Made by a program: the position numbers and the translations under genes. Under the pieces are notes generated by a model. It did not search any database. It was not told the origin of the DNA and saw only the letters and a list, made by a program, of their open reading frames with translations. From positions 372,001 through 436,000 of the forward strand of contig JANWWS010000013.1 in assembly GCA_025055765.1 (NCBI GenBank): DNA of 64,000 nucleotides, in the 5' to 3' direction. Positions 34,148-43,193 of this stretch are shown here, piece by piece; the stretch's first letter is position 1; each line of letters begins with the position of its first letter. The DNA comes from Leptospiraceae bacterium. Lineage in GTDB: Bacteria; Spirochaetota; Leptospiria; Turneriellales; Turneriellaceae.

Positions 34148-35172
34148 TAATATTCCTCCTGGGAACGATTGGTAATTAAGAACTCATCAGGTACATCGTG
34201 TATAGGCTCCCCTATTTGTACAGCAAGGTAGGAGCCCACCCTCCCAGGACGGCATTTAAATTTTGGCCTATCTTCGATCTTAAAAATAAAATCATCCCGA
34301 ACATTTAGATTTCCCAACTTAATTACGCTCCCCACCTGAAGCTGCATTATATCCGCGAAACTTAGAGTTACCTGACCAACTTCCACAGATATTTCTACTT
34401 GAACTTGCTCTAGTCTACTGGAAATCATGCTCTTGTTAATTTCAGACTCACCCCTGCGAATGGAGGAAAACCAATATTGAGCTGATAGTTTAGCAATAAT
34501 TGGTTCAATAGTAATGTAGGGGATACAGAGATTCATCATGCCCTCATTTTCCCCTATTTTAGTTTCTAGTGTAATTAACATCACCATCTCGTTAGGTGGC
34601 ACTATTTGAGCAAACTGTGGATTTGTTTCGATGTTGCCAAGGCGTGGTCTTAAATCAATGACCTGGGCCCAAGCCTCCCTTAAGTTACTTAATATATGCA
34701 CAATGACCCCTTCAATAACGGACATTTCTATGTCCGTTAACTCCCTGTTTAGTTTAGCATGCTCGCCCGAACCGCCAAAGAGACGATCTATAATAGTGAA
34801 AGTAATACTGGGATCTATTTCAAGAATCGCAGAACCCTTAAGGGGATCCATGTTAATAATGGAAATCGTAGTGGGATTGGGTATTGATCTAATGAATTCC
34901 TCATAGGTTAGCTGATCCACCGCCGTGACATGGACACCCACCATAGCTCTTAGCTTAGCGGAAAGTGCTGTGGTCGTAAGTCGGGCAAAAGTCTCATGCA
35001 TCATCTGCACGGTTCTTATTTGATCTTTTGAAAATTTGTCAGGGCGGCGAAAGTCGTATATTTTGACCTTTTTTTGCTCGGCCGGCGAAACAAAATCTTC
35101 CGGGGATACCTCCCCGGTACTCATCGCCGCTAATAGGTTATCAATATCTTCCTGAGATAACTGCTCCGTCAT
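34147..35172 (-). CDS. fliM: Flagellar motor switch protein FliM
   Basis: A 341-residue FliM. The N-terminal MTEQLSQEDIDNLLAAM (LSQEDIDNLL at 5-14) is the motif that in FliM docks phosphorylated CheY. The middle domain carries LSAKLRAMVGVHVTAVDQLTYEEFIRSIPNPT, GSAILEIDPSITFTIIDRLFGG and NPQFAQIVPPNEMVMLITLETKIG. The C-terminal SpoA domain (about 260-330) has VEVGQVTLSFADIMQLQVGSVIKL. It forms the C-ring of the periplasmic flagellar motor and sets rotation direction. No fliN, fliL or mot genes are adjacent; it sits in a mixed operon between a hypothetical exported protein and metabolic genes. Confidence 0.97.
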   Translation of the reverse strand: MTEQLSQEDIDNLLAAMSTGEVSPEDFVSPAEQKKVKIYDFRRPDKFSKDQIRTVQMMHETFARLTTTALSAKLRAMVGVHVTAVDQLTYEEFIRSIPNPTTISIINMDPLKGSAILEIDPSITFTIIDRLFGGSGEHAKLNRELTDIEMSVIEGVIVHILSNLREAWAQVIDLRPRLGNIETNPQFAQIVPPNEMVMLITLETKIGENEGMMNLCIPYITIEPIIAKLSAQYWFSSIRRGESEINKSMISSRLEQVQVEISVEVGQVTLSFADIMQLQVGSVIKLGNLNVRDDFIFKIEDRPKFKCRPGRVGSYLAVQIGEPIHDVPDEFLITNRSQEEY

Positions 35173-35176
35173 AGTC

Positions 35177-36181
35177 TTACCTCAGAAGCTGGGTTTCAAT
35201 ACCGGTGACCTGCCAGAAGTTATCTTGCTTTGTCAAATAATAAGTATAATAAAATTCTCGACGAAAGCCCTCTATTTCTCGTTGGGCTTTAACCTTAACC
35301 TTAGCTCTTATCCCATCACTTTCCGTATCGCTAAGCACTTCAAAGCGGATGAGACGGTGGTTTTTCGAAGAGGCAAGAAAATCGCGAAAATTTTGCAAGA
35401 CCCGAGTTTTTTGTTCGGCATCTGCCTTGTAGTAAGCCTGCGCAAAATCTGGGTAATCTGCTATGAGATCTCGAAGAGAGAGGTATTTGAGATAGTTTTT
35501 CCAATCCTTATGATATTCTGCATTGAGAACCAGAAATACCACTTCTTGTGGTGTTAAGCTTAAAGGTACTTCTTCGATGCGTGGTTTTTTAGGGGTAGCC
35601 AAGGAAGGCGAAACAGGGTCAAAAAACAAAACCAACTCATTTTCGGAAAGCAGGAACACTTGCGGTGCCTGTTCTGGGTTAACGTAAAAATAAGCCTTTA
35701 AGCCTAGCTTCTTTATATCACTTGGTATATCCACGAATTCATCGAGATAGAGAACTTTTTCATAACTTTCACCGGGTTGTAGAACAAGGGCCCTTGAAAG
35801 ATGGTTTGTGGCGGTATAGCTCATAAAATAGGCATCTGGGTACTTTGGTCGTCGAGCGTAATATTCTGGGTTTTTTATGGGTAAACTTTTACCATCATCT
35901 CTTGTGGCTACAAAAGAGAAATTCTGAGCAATATTCTGGTGCAAATAAAAAGTGATAGGATAGAAGCCCTCGTTGGTAATCCGAACCGTTATGGGAATTT
36001 TCTCCCCCATAGTAAACCGACTCTTATGGCTTGCTAAGCGGAGCTTGGCGCCACGGGATGAATAGTTTTCGGTTAAGTTCCCCCTTTCGTCAATCTTGGG
36101 AAAGCCACGCTCCGATGTCACCGCGCCAAAAAGGTAACTAAAAGTAAGAAGCATGAGCGTCAGCATCCCAACAAAGCTCAT
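35177..36181 (-). CDS. Hypothetical exported protein with Ig-like and NTF2-like parts
   Basis: A 334-residue protein with a signal peptide (MSFVGMLTLMLLTFSYLFGAVTS). Residues about 45-175 read like a beta-sandwich: KLRLASHKSRFTMGEKIPITVRITNEGFYPITFYLHQ and LVLQPGESYEKVLYLDEF, similar in style to BsuPI-type intracellular inhibitor domains. The last 120 residues (EVVFLVLNAEYHKDWKNYLKY, then REFYYTYYLTKQDNFWQVTGIE) resemble an NTF2-like fold. The function is unknown. It lies four bases upstream of fliM, so a motor-related role is possible but not shown. Confidence 0.65.
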   Translation of the reverse strand: MSFVGMLTLMLLTFSYLFGAVTSERGFPKIDERGNLTENYSSRGAKLRLASHKSRFTMGEKIPITVRITNEGFYPITFYLHQNIAQNFSFVATRDDGKSLPIKNPEYYARRPKYPDAYFMSYTATNHLSRALVLQPGESYEKVLYLDEFVDIPSDIKKLGLKAYFYVNPEQAPQVFLLSENELVLFFDPVSPSLATPKKPRIEEVPLSLTPQEVVFLVLNAEYHKDWKNYLKYLSLRDLIADYPDFAQAYYKADAEQKTRVLQNFRDFLASSKNHRLIRFEVLSDTESDGIRAKVKVKAQREIEGFRREFYYTYYLTKQDNFWQVTGIETQLLR

Positions 36182-36214
36182 AGTCTTTTATCGACGCATC
36201 TGGCTCATTTTTGC

Positions 36215-37708
36215 CTAAAAATCAAAAAGATGCGTTATATGAGGTATGGGATCCCTTGGCCGGCAAAAATAATGGCATCTCACAAGCGGGGCCATTTCCT
36301 GCCGCTCATAAAGCTCGTGGATAGCCGACTGTATCTTATGTGTCTCAACAAAGGCCTGGTCAGCATCCCAGCCCTTTTTTAAAAAGAAGAAGCTGCCAGG
36401 TAGGTATTCTTGAAAAAAATCACTACGAGCCATATAGCTCTCAATAATTTTGCGCGCTTGACTACAAATTAGCTCCACCTCTGCCTTACCAAATAGAGAT
36501 TCAAGTCTCTCCAGGTTTACAATTCGGATAACAGCACCACAGTAAAATTCCTCTTTTTCCCGCAGGGCCTCTTCAAATTGGGCTAGCTTATCTCGCACCA
36601 GTTCTAACCATGATGCATTTTCATATCTTTCCCTCATCTCGAGGCTTAGAGAGATAGCAAGCCAATGCTCGAGTATACCCTGCAAGAAATAGCGGTCATC
36701 GCCTAAAAGTCGTTCCTTTACTTGCAGCAGAAAAAAGAAACCATAAAGTTCACCTTTAAAATATAATGGCAAAATTTCGGCAACCTCATGCAGAGATTGT
36801 GCGAAAAGAAAGGATTCTAACTTCCGCCACAAACTATTATGAACTCCTCTTTCCACAAGGCTCCACTTCTTAAGAGATCCCAATTCTTGAATAAGCGGAT
36901 CATCCCAATAAAGAAACTTGGCCACCATCTTGCCAAGAGAATCTGACATAACTACGGGACGAAAAAGCGATCCTTCCCTGCGATACAACAAGTAATCCAC
37001 AAGACCAAAATCCCGGGTAAGCAAAAGGTGCAACCTTTGATCTAACTCCTCCTTTGTCTGAACTTGAGAAAAAAAAGCTACGGTTTCGTTAAAGAGTGCC
37101 TGTCTTTGGGTACGCCTTTCATTTAATTCCCATTTCTCTTGTAAATTTCGGTAAATTTGGCTAAAGTAGAGATAAATGCCAGCACAGGCAGATAGTAACT
37201 CAAGAAACAATTTTTCTTCTGGAGAAATATGAGCTTTACTTAGGCGCAAAAGCAAAAACCCCTTGAGTTCTGTTAAGACCATAGCGGGGATCGCAAGATC
37301 CCGGGAAAAAGGCTCCAAAGAGAATTTTTCCTCCTCGGGTAAACTAGGCAATACTTCCCCTACCAGAAAGAGCCGAGCTTTTTGCTGTAACACCTTAGCA
37401 AACACCCTTCCGGGAAAAACAGTGTTAGGAGCTAGCTGGTAGCCATTTACATATCTTAGGTAAAAGGTATCCTTTTCTTGAGCATACATCGCAAGCGATA
37501 TAGAACCGAGATAGGCAGTGATACCTAAAAATAGAGCACGGTAGATTTTCTCATCACTGTCACAAAACGATAGCTCTCTATAGAGATCAAAGATAGCTTG
37601 ATAGGCCTCTTCTCTTGACCCGAGCGGCAAATTGCCTGGCAAGTTTGAGTTTCTCTCTATTCTGCTCTCTCCCCCCAGGCTTTGGGCCGCCTTTCTTTGC
37701 AAAGACAT
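36215..37708 (-). CDS. GAF-domain protein with a degenerate GGDEF-like C-terminus
   Basis: A 497-residue cytosolic protein. Two GAF-like regions (about 40-185 and 205-355) show LFLGITAYLGSISLAMYAQEKD and LLLTRDFGLVDYLLYRREG as sensory-domain starts. The last 125 residues look like a cyclase fold (YCGAVIRIVNLERLESLFGK), but the expected GGDEF sequence is replaced by EYLPGSFFFLKKG, so no cyclase activity is expected. It may sense a ligand and act through protein contacts. It lies two bases after the acidic repeat gene and upstream of fliM. Confidence 0.6.
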   Translation of the reverse strand: MSLQRKAAQSLGGESRIERNSNLPGNLPLGSREEAYQAIFDLYRELSFCDSDEKIYRALFLGITAYLGSISLAMYAQEKDTFYLRYVNGYQLAPNTVFPGRVFAKVLQQKARLFLVGEVLPSLPEEEKFSLEPFSRDLAIPAMVLTELKGFLLLRLSKAHISPEEKLFLELLSACAGIYLYFSQIYRNLQEKWELNERRTQRQALFNETVAFFSQVQTKEELDQRLHLLLTRDFGLVDYLLYRREGSLFRPVVMSDSLGKMVAKFLYWDDPLIQELGSLKKWSLVERGVHNSLWRKLESFLFAQSLHEVAEILPLYFKGELYGFFFLLQVKERLLGDDRYFLQGILEHWLAISLSLEMRERYENASWLELVRDKLAQFEEALREKEEFYCGAVIRIVNLERLESLFGKAEVELICSQARKIIESYMARSDFFQEYLPGSFFFLKKGWDADQAFVETHKIQSAIHELYERQEMAPLVRCHYFCRPRDPIPHITHLFDF

Positions 37709-37710
37709 TT

Positions 37711-38988
37711 TTAAAGATCAAGAGATTCCATGACTTTCTGGTAGAGTTGGTAGTATTCTGACTGGGCAAAGCGAATGATAACCTCATCAGGTAATTCACC
37801 AAGCAAATTATCTAAGTAGGCAATCATCTTGCGCAACTCTTCCCGATCGGGCATTTTACCCTCGGCCTTTTCTAATAGGCGCTCTTCTCGCCCTTCTTTG
37901 GCTTCCAGGTCCCGCTTATCGAGATTCTCTGTAATGGTAAACGGCTCCTCCCCTTTTTCCTCAACCTCTTGCTCCCTTTCTTGAGCTAACTCAGGCTCCG
38001 CATCTTCCACAATGCCACCCAGTTCTTCTTCGCTGAGAGTCACTGGTTCCTCATCTGTTGCGGCAAAGAAATCTTCTTGGCTTTCGCTCACCCCCGCCTC
38101 AGCTAGAGATGAAAAAGGTTCCGTGGGTGCTTCCTCGCCAATCTCAGCATCTTCTAAAATTCCCTCTAATTCTTCCTGGGAGAGAGTAATTTCCCCCTCT
38201 TCCTCCTGCGCCATCTCCCCCAGCTCATCTTGAACCGTCGTGGGGGGCTCTACACCTATTTCGGCGGGACTTTCCAGTTCTGGTGCACTATCTTGCAAAA
38301 TATTATCCATTTCTTCCGAGGATAAAGTAATCGGCTCCTCCGTTTCCTCTGCAAAGAAATCCCCTGAGTTGACAGGTATACCTTCACTCTCTTGTTCCTC
38401 TACGGCTACATCGCCTAAAATTCCCTCCATTTCTTCTGCGGAAAGAGTAACCGGCTCTTCACTGTCTTCAAAAAAATCCCCTGCTTGTGTTTCCGTCTCT
38501 TCTAGTTTTGGCACTTCCTGGTCCTCAGCGGGGGGTGTCTCAGGAACGGAGAGAAGATCGAGTTCTTCATCACTAAAGAGAAGGTCTTCTTCCTGCTCCC
38601 CAGTGAAAAATTCCTCCTTGCTTGGGGCACCTGCCATTGCCTCCTCGAAGGACTGCTCTATTGGTTTCTCTTCCGCTATCCCGCTTTCTTCGGGGAGTGA
38701 TTGTTCCTCGAGAGAAGGAGGGGGACCAAGGAGCTCCTCGATGTCCTCAAGTTCAGGCTCCTCCGCAGGCATCTCCTCCGATAGAAGAATTTCTTTAGCC
38801 AAGTCTTCCTGCGTATCTCCTCCTAGCTTACCCTGAGCCAGGTCCAAATCTAATTCCTCAAGAGAAGGAGGTTCTGGTAAGGAAGGGTTATCTTCGAGCA
38901 CAAGAGTATCCTCTCCCAGCGGAGCCTCTTCGGGTAAGGGGGGGATATCTCCTAGATCAAGCTCGTTGTCGGGCAAAGTATTAGCCAT
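37711..38988 (-). CDS. Acidic repeat protein with five FliM-N-like LSxEExxxIL motifs
   Basis: A 425-residue protein that is extremely rich in Glu, Asp, Pro and Ser and very likely disordered over residues 1-370. A motif recurs five times: FSDEELDLL (138), TLSAEEMEGIL (181), TLSSEEMDNIL (221), TLSQEELEGIL (268) and TLSEEELGGIV (317). Three copies are preceded by a DFF-E-EEP module. The motif is close to the FliM N-terminal LSQEDIDNLL. The C-terminal 45 residues (ELRKMIAYLDNLLGELPDE, IIRFAQSEYYQLYQKVM) form a compact helical domain that I recall from other spirochaete proteins. It lies in the same gene run as fliM. Function unknown; see findings. Confidence 0.75.
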   Translation of the reverse strand: MANTLPDNELDLGDIPPLPEEAPLGEDTLVLEDNPSLPEPPSLEELDLDLAQGKLGGDTQEDLAKEILLSEEMPAEEPELEDIEELLGPPPSLEEQSLPEESGIAEEKPIEQSFEEAMAGAPSKEEFFTGEQEEDLLFSDEELDLLSVPETPPAEDQEVPKLEETETQAGDFFEDSEEPVTLSAEEMEGILGDVAVEEQESEGIPVNSGDFFAEETEEPITLSSEEMDNILQDSAPELESPAEIGVEPPTTVQDELGEMAQEEEGEITLSQEELEGILEDAEIGEEAPTEPFSSLAEAGVSESQEDFFAATDEEPVTLSEEELGGIVEDAEPELAQEREQEVEEKGEEPFTITENLDKRDLEAKEGREERLLEKAEGKMPDREELRKMIAYLDNLLGELPDEVIIRFAQSEYYQLYQKVMESLDL

Positions 38989-39058
38989 ATTTTTCTTTTT
39001 ATTATCGGAGTCTCCTCTGCTATTATTTGAACTTTCTTTTTGGCTGACAAAAACTTTT

Positions 39059-40369
39059 TCACATAGGCCCCTTAGCTGTCATGTCATCACTTTGCCCTGT
39101 TGTTGCCAGCACTGACCGCCAAAGACTGCTTTTTTCTGTCTTTAAAGTCTTTCGGCCAGATGCTACCAATTCCATGGGTACATGGGTAAAGGTGTTATTC
39201 CAAAAGCCAACCACCATCTGTGTCTTGCCTGCCATGGCTGCATGGACAGCATGTTGAGCTAGAAATCCACAAAAAATAGCATCCTCTGGGTTAGCTGGGA
39301 CGGCCCTAATGGTATAGCTTGGATCTATGTATTTGAGCGATATTTCTATGCCCTTTTTTTGAAAATATTCATTAATTTTATTTTTTAAAAAAAGGCCAAT
39401 GTCACCCAATCTTTTATTCCCAGATTTATCTTCGCCTAAGGATTCTCCAAAAAATTTTTGACCGGCACCTTCCGCAACCACCACAAGGGCATGTCCTCTA
39501 CGCCTCAGACGGTTCTCTAAATGCTCCAAAAAGCCATTTTTGCCCTCGAGGTCAAAGTCTTTTTCGGGTATGAGCAAAAAATTCACGTGGCGAGAAGCTA
39601 GAGTCGCATTGGCAGCAATGAAGCCACTGTGGCGCCCCATGAGCTTTACAAGGCCAATACCATTGGGTGCCCCTAAGGCTTCTACATGAGCCGCGTTTAT
39701 GGCTTTTACGGCTTCGGAGACAGCGGTGGAAAAACCAAAGGTTTTCTGAATATAGGGTATATCATTGTCGATAGTCTTTGGTATACCAATAATGGCAAGT
39801 TTAAGTCCTCTTTGGAGGCATGTGCGCGATAGCTCAAGAGCCCCTCTTTGGGTACCATCCCCCCCTATGGCAAACAACAGATTTACCCCAAGTTTTTCAA
39901 GATAATCCGCCATAAGCGAGACATCTTGGGGCCCACGAGAAGAAGAGAGAAGGGAACCACCCACACCTACAATGTCTGTTACCAAAGCCGGATTTAGCTC
40001 CATGGGAGGGTAACCATTTTTTTCCACAAGACCCGCATAGCCATAGCGAAAGCCTAAGATACGACTCACCCCATAGCGGTAATGAAGTTCCATAACTAAG
40101 GCGCGGATTACATCGTTAATCCCAGGGCATAGCCCACCACAGGTGACTATCCCTGCCACGACTTCTCGGGGGTTAAAGAATATCTTTTCCCGGGGGCCAG
40201 CCTCTTCAAAGGTTATAGCTTGGCGGAAATCATAGGTTTCTAACTCGCTTTCGGAATAGACACTACGGAAAAGTACTCGGTTTTCATCGCTATTATAAAA
40301 ATTATAACCAGCAGGATTGGGGTATTTTCGCTCTCCCAATTCTTTTATTTTGGTATCGACAAGGGTCAT
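39059..40369 (-). CDS. 6-phosphofructokinase, trypanosome/plant-like group
   Basis: A 436-residue phosphofructokinase, committing fructose 6-phosphate to glycolysis. Motifs are [45 protein letters not shown] (GGDGT at 169-173), [12 protein letters not shown] (Lys198), [19 protein letters not shown] and VVVAEGAGQ. Phosphate-donor choice is read from two sites: Gly at the GGDG position fits ATP, while Lys in PKTIDND is the residue found in pyrophosphate enzymes. The same combination occurs in ATP-dependent plant and trypanosome enzymes, so ATP is more likely. The start overlaps the MaoC gene stop (ATGA). Confidence 0.92.
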   Translation of the reverse strand: MTLVDTKIKELGERKYPNPAGYNFYNSDENRVLFRSVYSESELETYDFRQAITFEEAGPREKIFFNPREVVAGIVTCGGLCPGINDVIRALVMELHYRYGVSRILGFRYGYAGLVEKNGYPPMELNPALVTDIVGVGGSLLSSSRGPQDVSLMADYLEKLGVNLLFAIGGDGTQRGALELSRTCLQRGLKLAIIGIPKTIDNDIPYIQKTFGFSTAVSEAVKAINAAHVEALGAPNGIGLVKLMGRHSGFIAANATLASRHVNFLLIPEKDFDLEGKNGFLEHLENRLRRRGHALVVVAEGAGQKFFGESLGEDKSGNKRLGDIGLFLKNKINEYFQKKGIEISLKYIDPSYTIRAVPANPEDAIFCGFLAQHAVHAAMAGKTQMVVGFWNNTFTHVPMELVASGRKTLKTEKSSLWRSVLATTGQSDDMTAKGPM

Positions 40370-41568
40370 CCCCGGCTACGTATTAGGAGCCTACGCTCAA
40401 TTTCAAATATTTTTTCCGCTATCTTTTCCTTGCCCATATCCTTTTTGTCATTTTCCTTGATAAAAAGTTCAGCACCATATTTTTCTAAGGCATCCCGAGG
40501 CCGTATGTCCTTGATTCCCACCATTTGGAATTGGATAATCCCCGCTCCCAACTCTGGTACTATTCCTTCTTTTTTCAATACCCTGTGTATTACATAAATG
40601 GTATCCCCACTTTTGGCAGGTTGGGTATGGTAACCCTCGGTGTAGCCAAGATCCCAAAGAGCATTCTCGGAGATATCTCGAGAGGCAAGGCCATGCAGCC
40701 AGGCAAAGATAAGGCCACCGTAGACTATGGGCTCCCCGCTCATGGCCCCGCTCTGGCTTTGGGTATAGAGTCGGTCAAAATGCAGGGGGTGGGTATTACC
40801 AAGACGATATGCCCAAGCAAAGTGCTCATCACTTATTGTGCGGCCATTGGGAGAAACAATGATTTCCCCCTCCTCAAAGTCTTCGTAGTATGTGTCGGGC
40901 CGAGTGAGGTGCGTTGGCCTCTGAGCCAAGGGAAAGTCGGGGATATGGATTTCCACATCAGAGGGATGCTCCACCGGTAGAGTACTCGTAACAAAGACAG
41001 GGGGGGTGTAACCCTTTGGCCTTGGCATGACCATGATTTTTCGCCGGTATTGGATCACCTTTTCGTTCCGTTGATTAAGTCCTATGGTATTCAGAGTAAC
41101 TATCCCAGGCTTGCCTTCTCCTCTTTCTCGTTTCTCCGCAATTTTGGTAACAGCCCGCAGTGTATCCCGAGCATAGACAGGCCGCAAAAAATGCACCTGG
41201 TAGTAGCCCAAGTTGGCATAGGCTTTTTCTGAATTGTTTTGGACCCCCAGAGACAAGATGATATTAAAGACGAGAAGAGGGCTTGCAGGGATGTCCTCAT
41301 AACCAAAGGCACGTGCGTATTCTCGGTTTAAGTATATCGGGTTTGCCTCAAAGAATGTCGTAGCAAAATCTTGCAAAAGCCCTTCATTTAAGGTCATCCC
41401 CCGCGGGTGTTCGTAGACATCTCCCACCTGAAAATCCTCTAGGTAGCGCCCATAAGATTTGTAGCGGATTTGTAATGGTTCACGAAGAGGTGTTTTGGGC
41501 GCAAGCTCTTCCATGTCATGCACTTTAAGGATCATGGGGACATTTTGAAGAAATCCTCTCCCCTTCAT
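40366..41568 (-). CDS. Two-domain MaoC-like hydratase, mesaconyl-CoA hydratase-like
   Basis: About 400 residues; I use ATG 41568, but internal ATGs at 41535 and 41514 are also possible. It contains two MaoC hot-dog domains. The first holds [44 protein letters not shown]; the second holds [39 protein letters not shown], each with the hydratase-2 pattern of Asp/Asn and His near N-P-I/L-H. The overall layout is that of mesaconyl-C1-CoA or beta-methylmalyl-CoA dehydratases of the ethylmalonyl-CoA and 3-hydroxypropionate routes. Other enzymes of those routes are absent here, so the substrate is not certain. It is the first gene of the minus-strand run. Confidence 0.8.
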   Translation of the reverse strand: MKGRGFLQNVPMILKVHDMEELAPKTPLREPLQIRYKSYGRYLEDFQVGDVYEHPRGMTLNEGLLQDFATTFFEANPIYLNREYARAFGYEDIPASPLLVFNIILSLGVQNNSEKAYANLGYYQVHFLRPVYARDTLRAVTKIAEKRERGEGKPGIVTLNTIGLNQRNEKVIQYRRKIMVMPRPKGYTPPVFVTSTLPVEHPSDVEIHIPDFPLAQRPTHLTRPDTYYEDFEEGEIIVSPNGRTISDEHFAWAYRLGNTHPLHFDRLYTQSQSGAMSGEPIVYGGLIFAWLHGLASRDISENALWDLGYTEGYHTQPAKSGDTIYVIHRVLKKEGIVPELGAGIIQFQMVGIKDIRPRDALEKYGAELFIKENDKKDMGKEKIAEKIFEIERRLLIRSRG

Positions 41569-41648
41569 AGCAAAAAGCAAGTTATTTTTAATAAAGAGTT
41601 TCCCAAAAAAATGGCACCTATTTCTTGTGGCGGATATAACTCTTTAAG

Positions 41649-42644
41649 ATGGAGAGTCGGCGAAGAGAAAACCGCGAAAGAGCACGTAAGATTAGCCGCT
41701 TTATACGGCGGGAAGAGAGGAGACTTAAGTTAAAGTATCCTTTTTTGCGCTACCAAAATGTCCTTGGTCTCTCCATTTTTTTATTTTCCGCAGGCTGGAT
41801 GCTCTTGGCAAGTTGGCTTTATTGGGTTGGGATTATACCCACCTGGTGTGTCGTGATCACGAATGCCCTGGCTGCCTCTCTCTTACATGAGCTAGAGCAT
41901 GATCTCATTCATGGACTTTATTTTAAGGGGCGCTTTCTTGAAAAACTGCTCATGTATAGTGTTTGGGTTTTGCGGGGGAATACCCCGAACCCCTTTTACC
42001 GGCGCAAGATTCACCTCCTTCATCACCGGGAAAGTGGGCAATTTTCGGATATTGAAGAGCAGATGATTGGCAATGGCATGAAGTGGGGCATAAGGCGGCT
42101 TTTAACTATGCTCGACCATAATCTAAGCTTTTTATTAAATGCTCGCCGAGTCGCTAAAAGAGCCAAAGAGCTAGATCTGAACGAAATGGCCAAAGCCTCC
42201 TTTCCGGTGATGTGGTTTTTTTATGCAGGGCTTTATGGTTTTATCAGTATTCAGCTTTTGCTGTTATTTGGGCAAGAGCAGCCCAGCTTTATGCCTTATC
42301 TTGAGTTTTTCTTTTATGTCTATGTGCTACCCAATTTTATCCGCCAGGGTTCTCTACAAATTGTCTCCTCAAATATGCATTATTTTGGGGATATCCTACC
42401 GGGCAAAGATGGGCTTTTCGAACAAACGCAGATTTTGCGACCTTTTTGGCTTTGGCCATTGCAGCTTTTTTGCTTTAACTTTGGCACAACCCACAGCCTT
42501 CATCACTTTGTGGTTCACCAACCTTTTTATCTGAGACAAATGGTGGCTATTCGCGCCATACCTTATATGATTCGCCAAGGTATACGCCATAACGACACAG
42601 CAAGCATATTGCGCGCAAACCGCTACCTTCCCGAGGTAGGTTAA
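41649..42644 (+). CDS. Membrane fatty acid desaturase-family protein
   Basis: A 331-residue integral membrane protein with the three histidine boxes of the desaturase/hydroxylase superfamily: HELEHDLIH (from His80), HLLHH (His122-126) and THSLHHFVVHQ in the C-terminal third. Two or three long hydrophobic segments separate them (VLGLSIFLFSAGWMLLASWL, VMWFFYAGLYGFISIQLLLLF). The boxes hold a di-iron centre that desaturates or hydroxylates acyl chains or related lipids. It is divergent from the MaoC gene with a short shared upstream region. The product may tune membrane lipids; the substrate is unknown. Confidence 0.85.
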   Translation: MESRRRENRERARKISRFIRREERRLKLKYPFLRYQNVLGLSIFLFSAGWMLLASWLYWVGIIPTWCVVITNALAASLLHELEHDLIHGLYFKGRFLEKLLMYSVWVLRGNTPNPFYRRKIHLLHHRESGQFSDIEEQMIGNGMKWGIRRLLTMLDHNLSFLLNARRVAKRAKELDLNEMAKASFPVMWFFYAGLYGFISIQLLLLFGQEQPSFMPYLEFFFYVYVLPNFIRQGSLQIVSSNMHYFGDILPGKDGLFEQTQILRPFWLWPLQLFCFNFGTTHSLHHFVVHQPFYLRQMVAIRAIPYMIRQGIRHNDTASILRANRYLPEVG

Positions 42645-42685
42645 AGAACTGTTTTACACCCTATAGCCGGGCCATAGCTTTTGCC

Positions 42686-43189
42686 ATGAGAAAGCTATTT
42701 TTATGGCTATTGGTGCTCTTTGGGGTGCACTGCCGTGGAGAAAGCTTTATTGACGAAGAAGCTTACTTTCCAGCTTTGGGGCAAGAAGGGGGATTTCGCT
42801 TAAAAGAGGCAAGCTACCAAGAACTCGTGGTAAACTTTTTTGCCCCCCACTGCCCTCCTTGCATAGAAGAGCTCCCCGAGCTTAGGGCATTTTTTAAGAA
42901 TGCCACACCTCATCGGGGTTTTCTCGCCATCGGCAGTACCCTGGAGGCCCTCCAGGATCCCGAGAGGGGTACACTTGCCCATATTTCTGGAGAAGTAGAG
43001 AATTTTGTCAAAGAACACAACCTGAACTACCCGGTGTACTTAGCAGACCACGAGAACTTAAAAAGCTGGAATATACGCGGATTTCCAGAAACCTTTGTCT
43101 TTATGCGGGAGAGAAATAACTATATCCTAAAAAGAAAATTTATCAGCGCCGTAAAACTTAACCAACTAGAAGATTACCTTTCACCATAG
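42686..43189 (+). CDS. Thioredoxin-like (TlpA/ResA-type) exported protein
   Basis: A 167-residue protein with a short hydrophobic leader ending LVLFGVHC (Cys16, a loose spirochaete-type lipobox). The thioredoxin fold carries the redox motif CPPC in ELVVNFFAPHCPPCIEELPELRAFF (about residues 57-60) and the cis-Pro region RGFPETFVF. It is a periplasmic thiol reductant or oxidant, plausibly for cytochrome c or other Cys proteins, and could receive electrons from the DsbD-like protein. It follows the desaturase gene by 41 bases and ends four bases before yggS. Confidence 0.85.
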   Translation: MRKLFLWLLVLFGVHCRGESFIDEEAYFPALGQEGGFRLKEASYQELVVNFFAPHCPPCIEELPELRAFFKNATPHRGFLAIGSTLEALQDPERGTLAHISGEVENFVKEHNLNYPVYLADHENLKSWNIRGFPETFVFMRERNNYILKRKFISAVKLNQLEDYLSP

Positions 43190-43193
43190 TGAT

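Noticed and set aside
38012-38836. Long plus-strand frames opposite the acidic repeat gene, rich in Ser
   Set aside because: They are mirror images of the Glu/Asp-rich repeats (GAA/GAG complements to Ser codons) and have no independent features.
40366-41568. Ethylmalonyl-CoA pathway cluster
   Set aside because: Only the MaoC hydratase resembles that pathway. No crotonyl-CoA carboxylase, mutase or lyase gene is nearby, so a pathway cannot be claimed.
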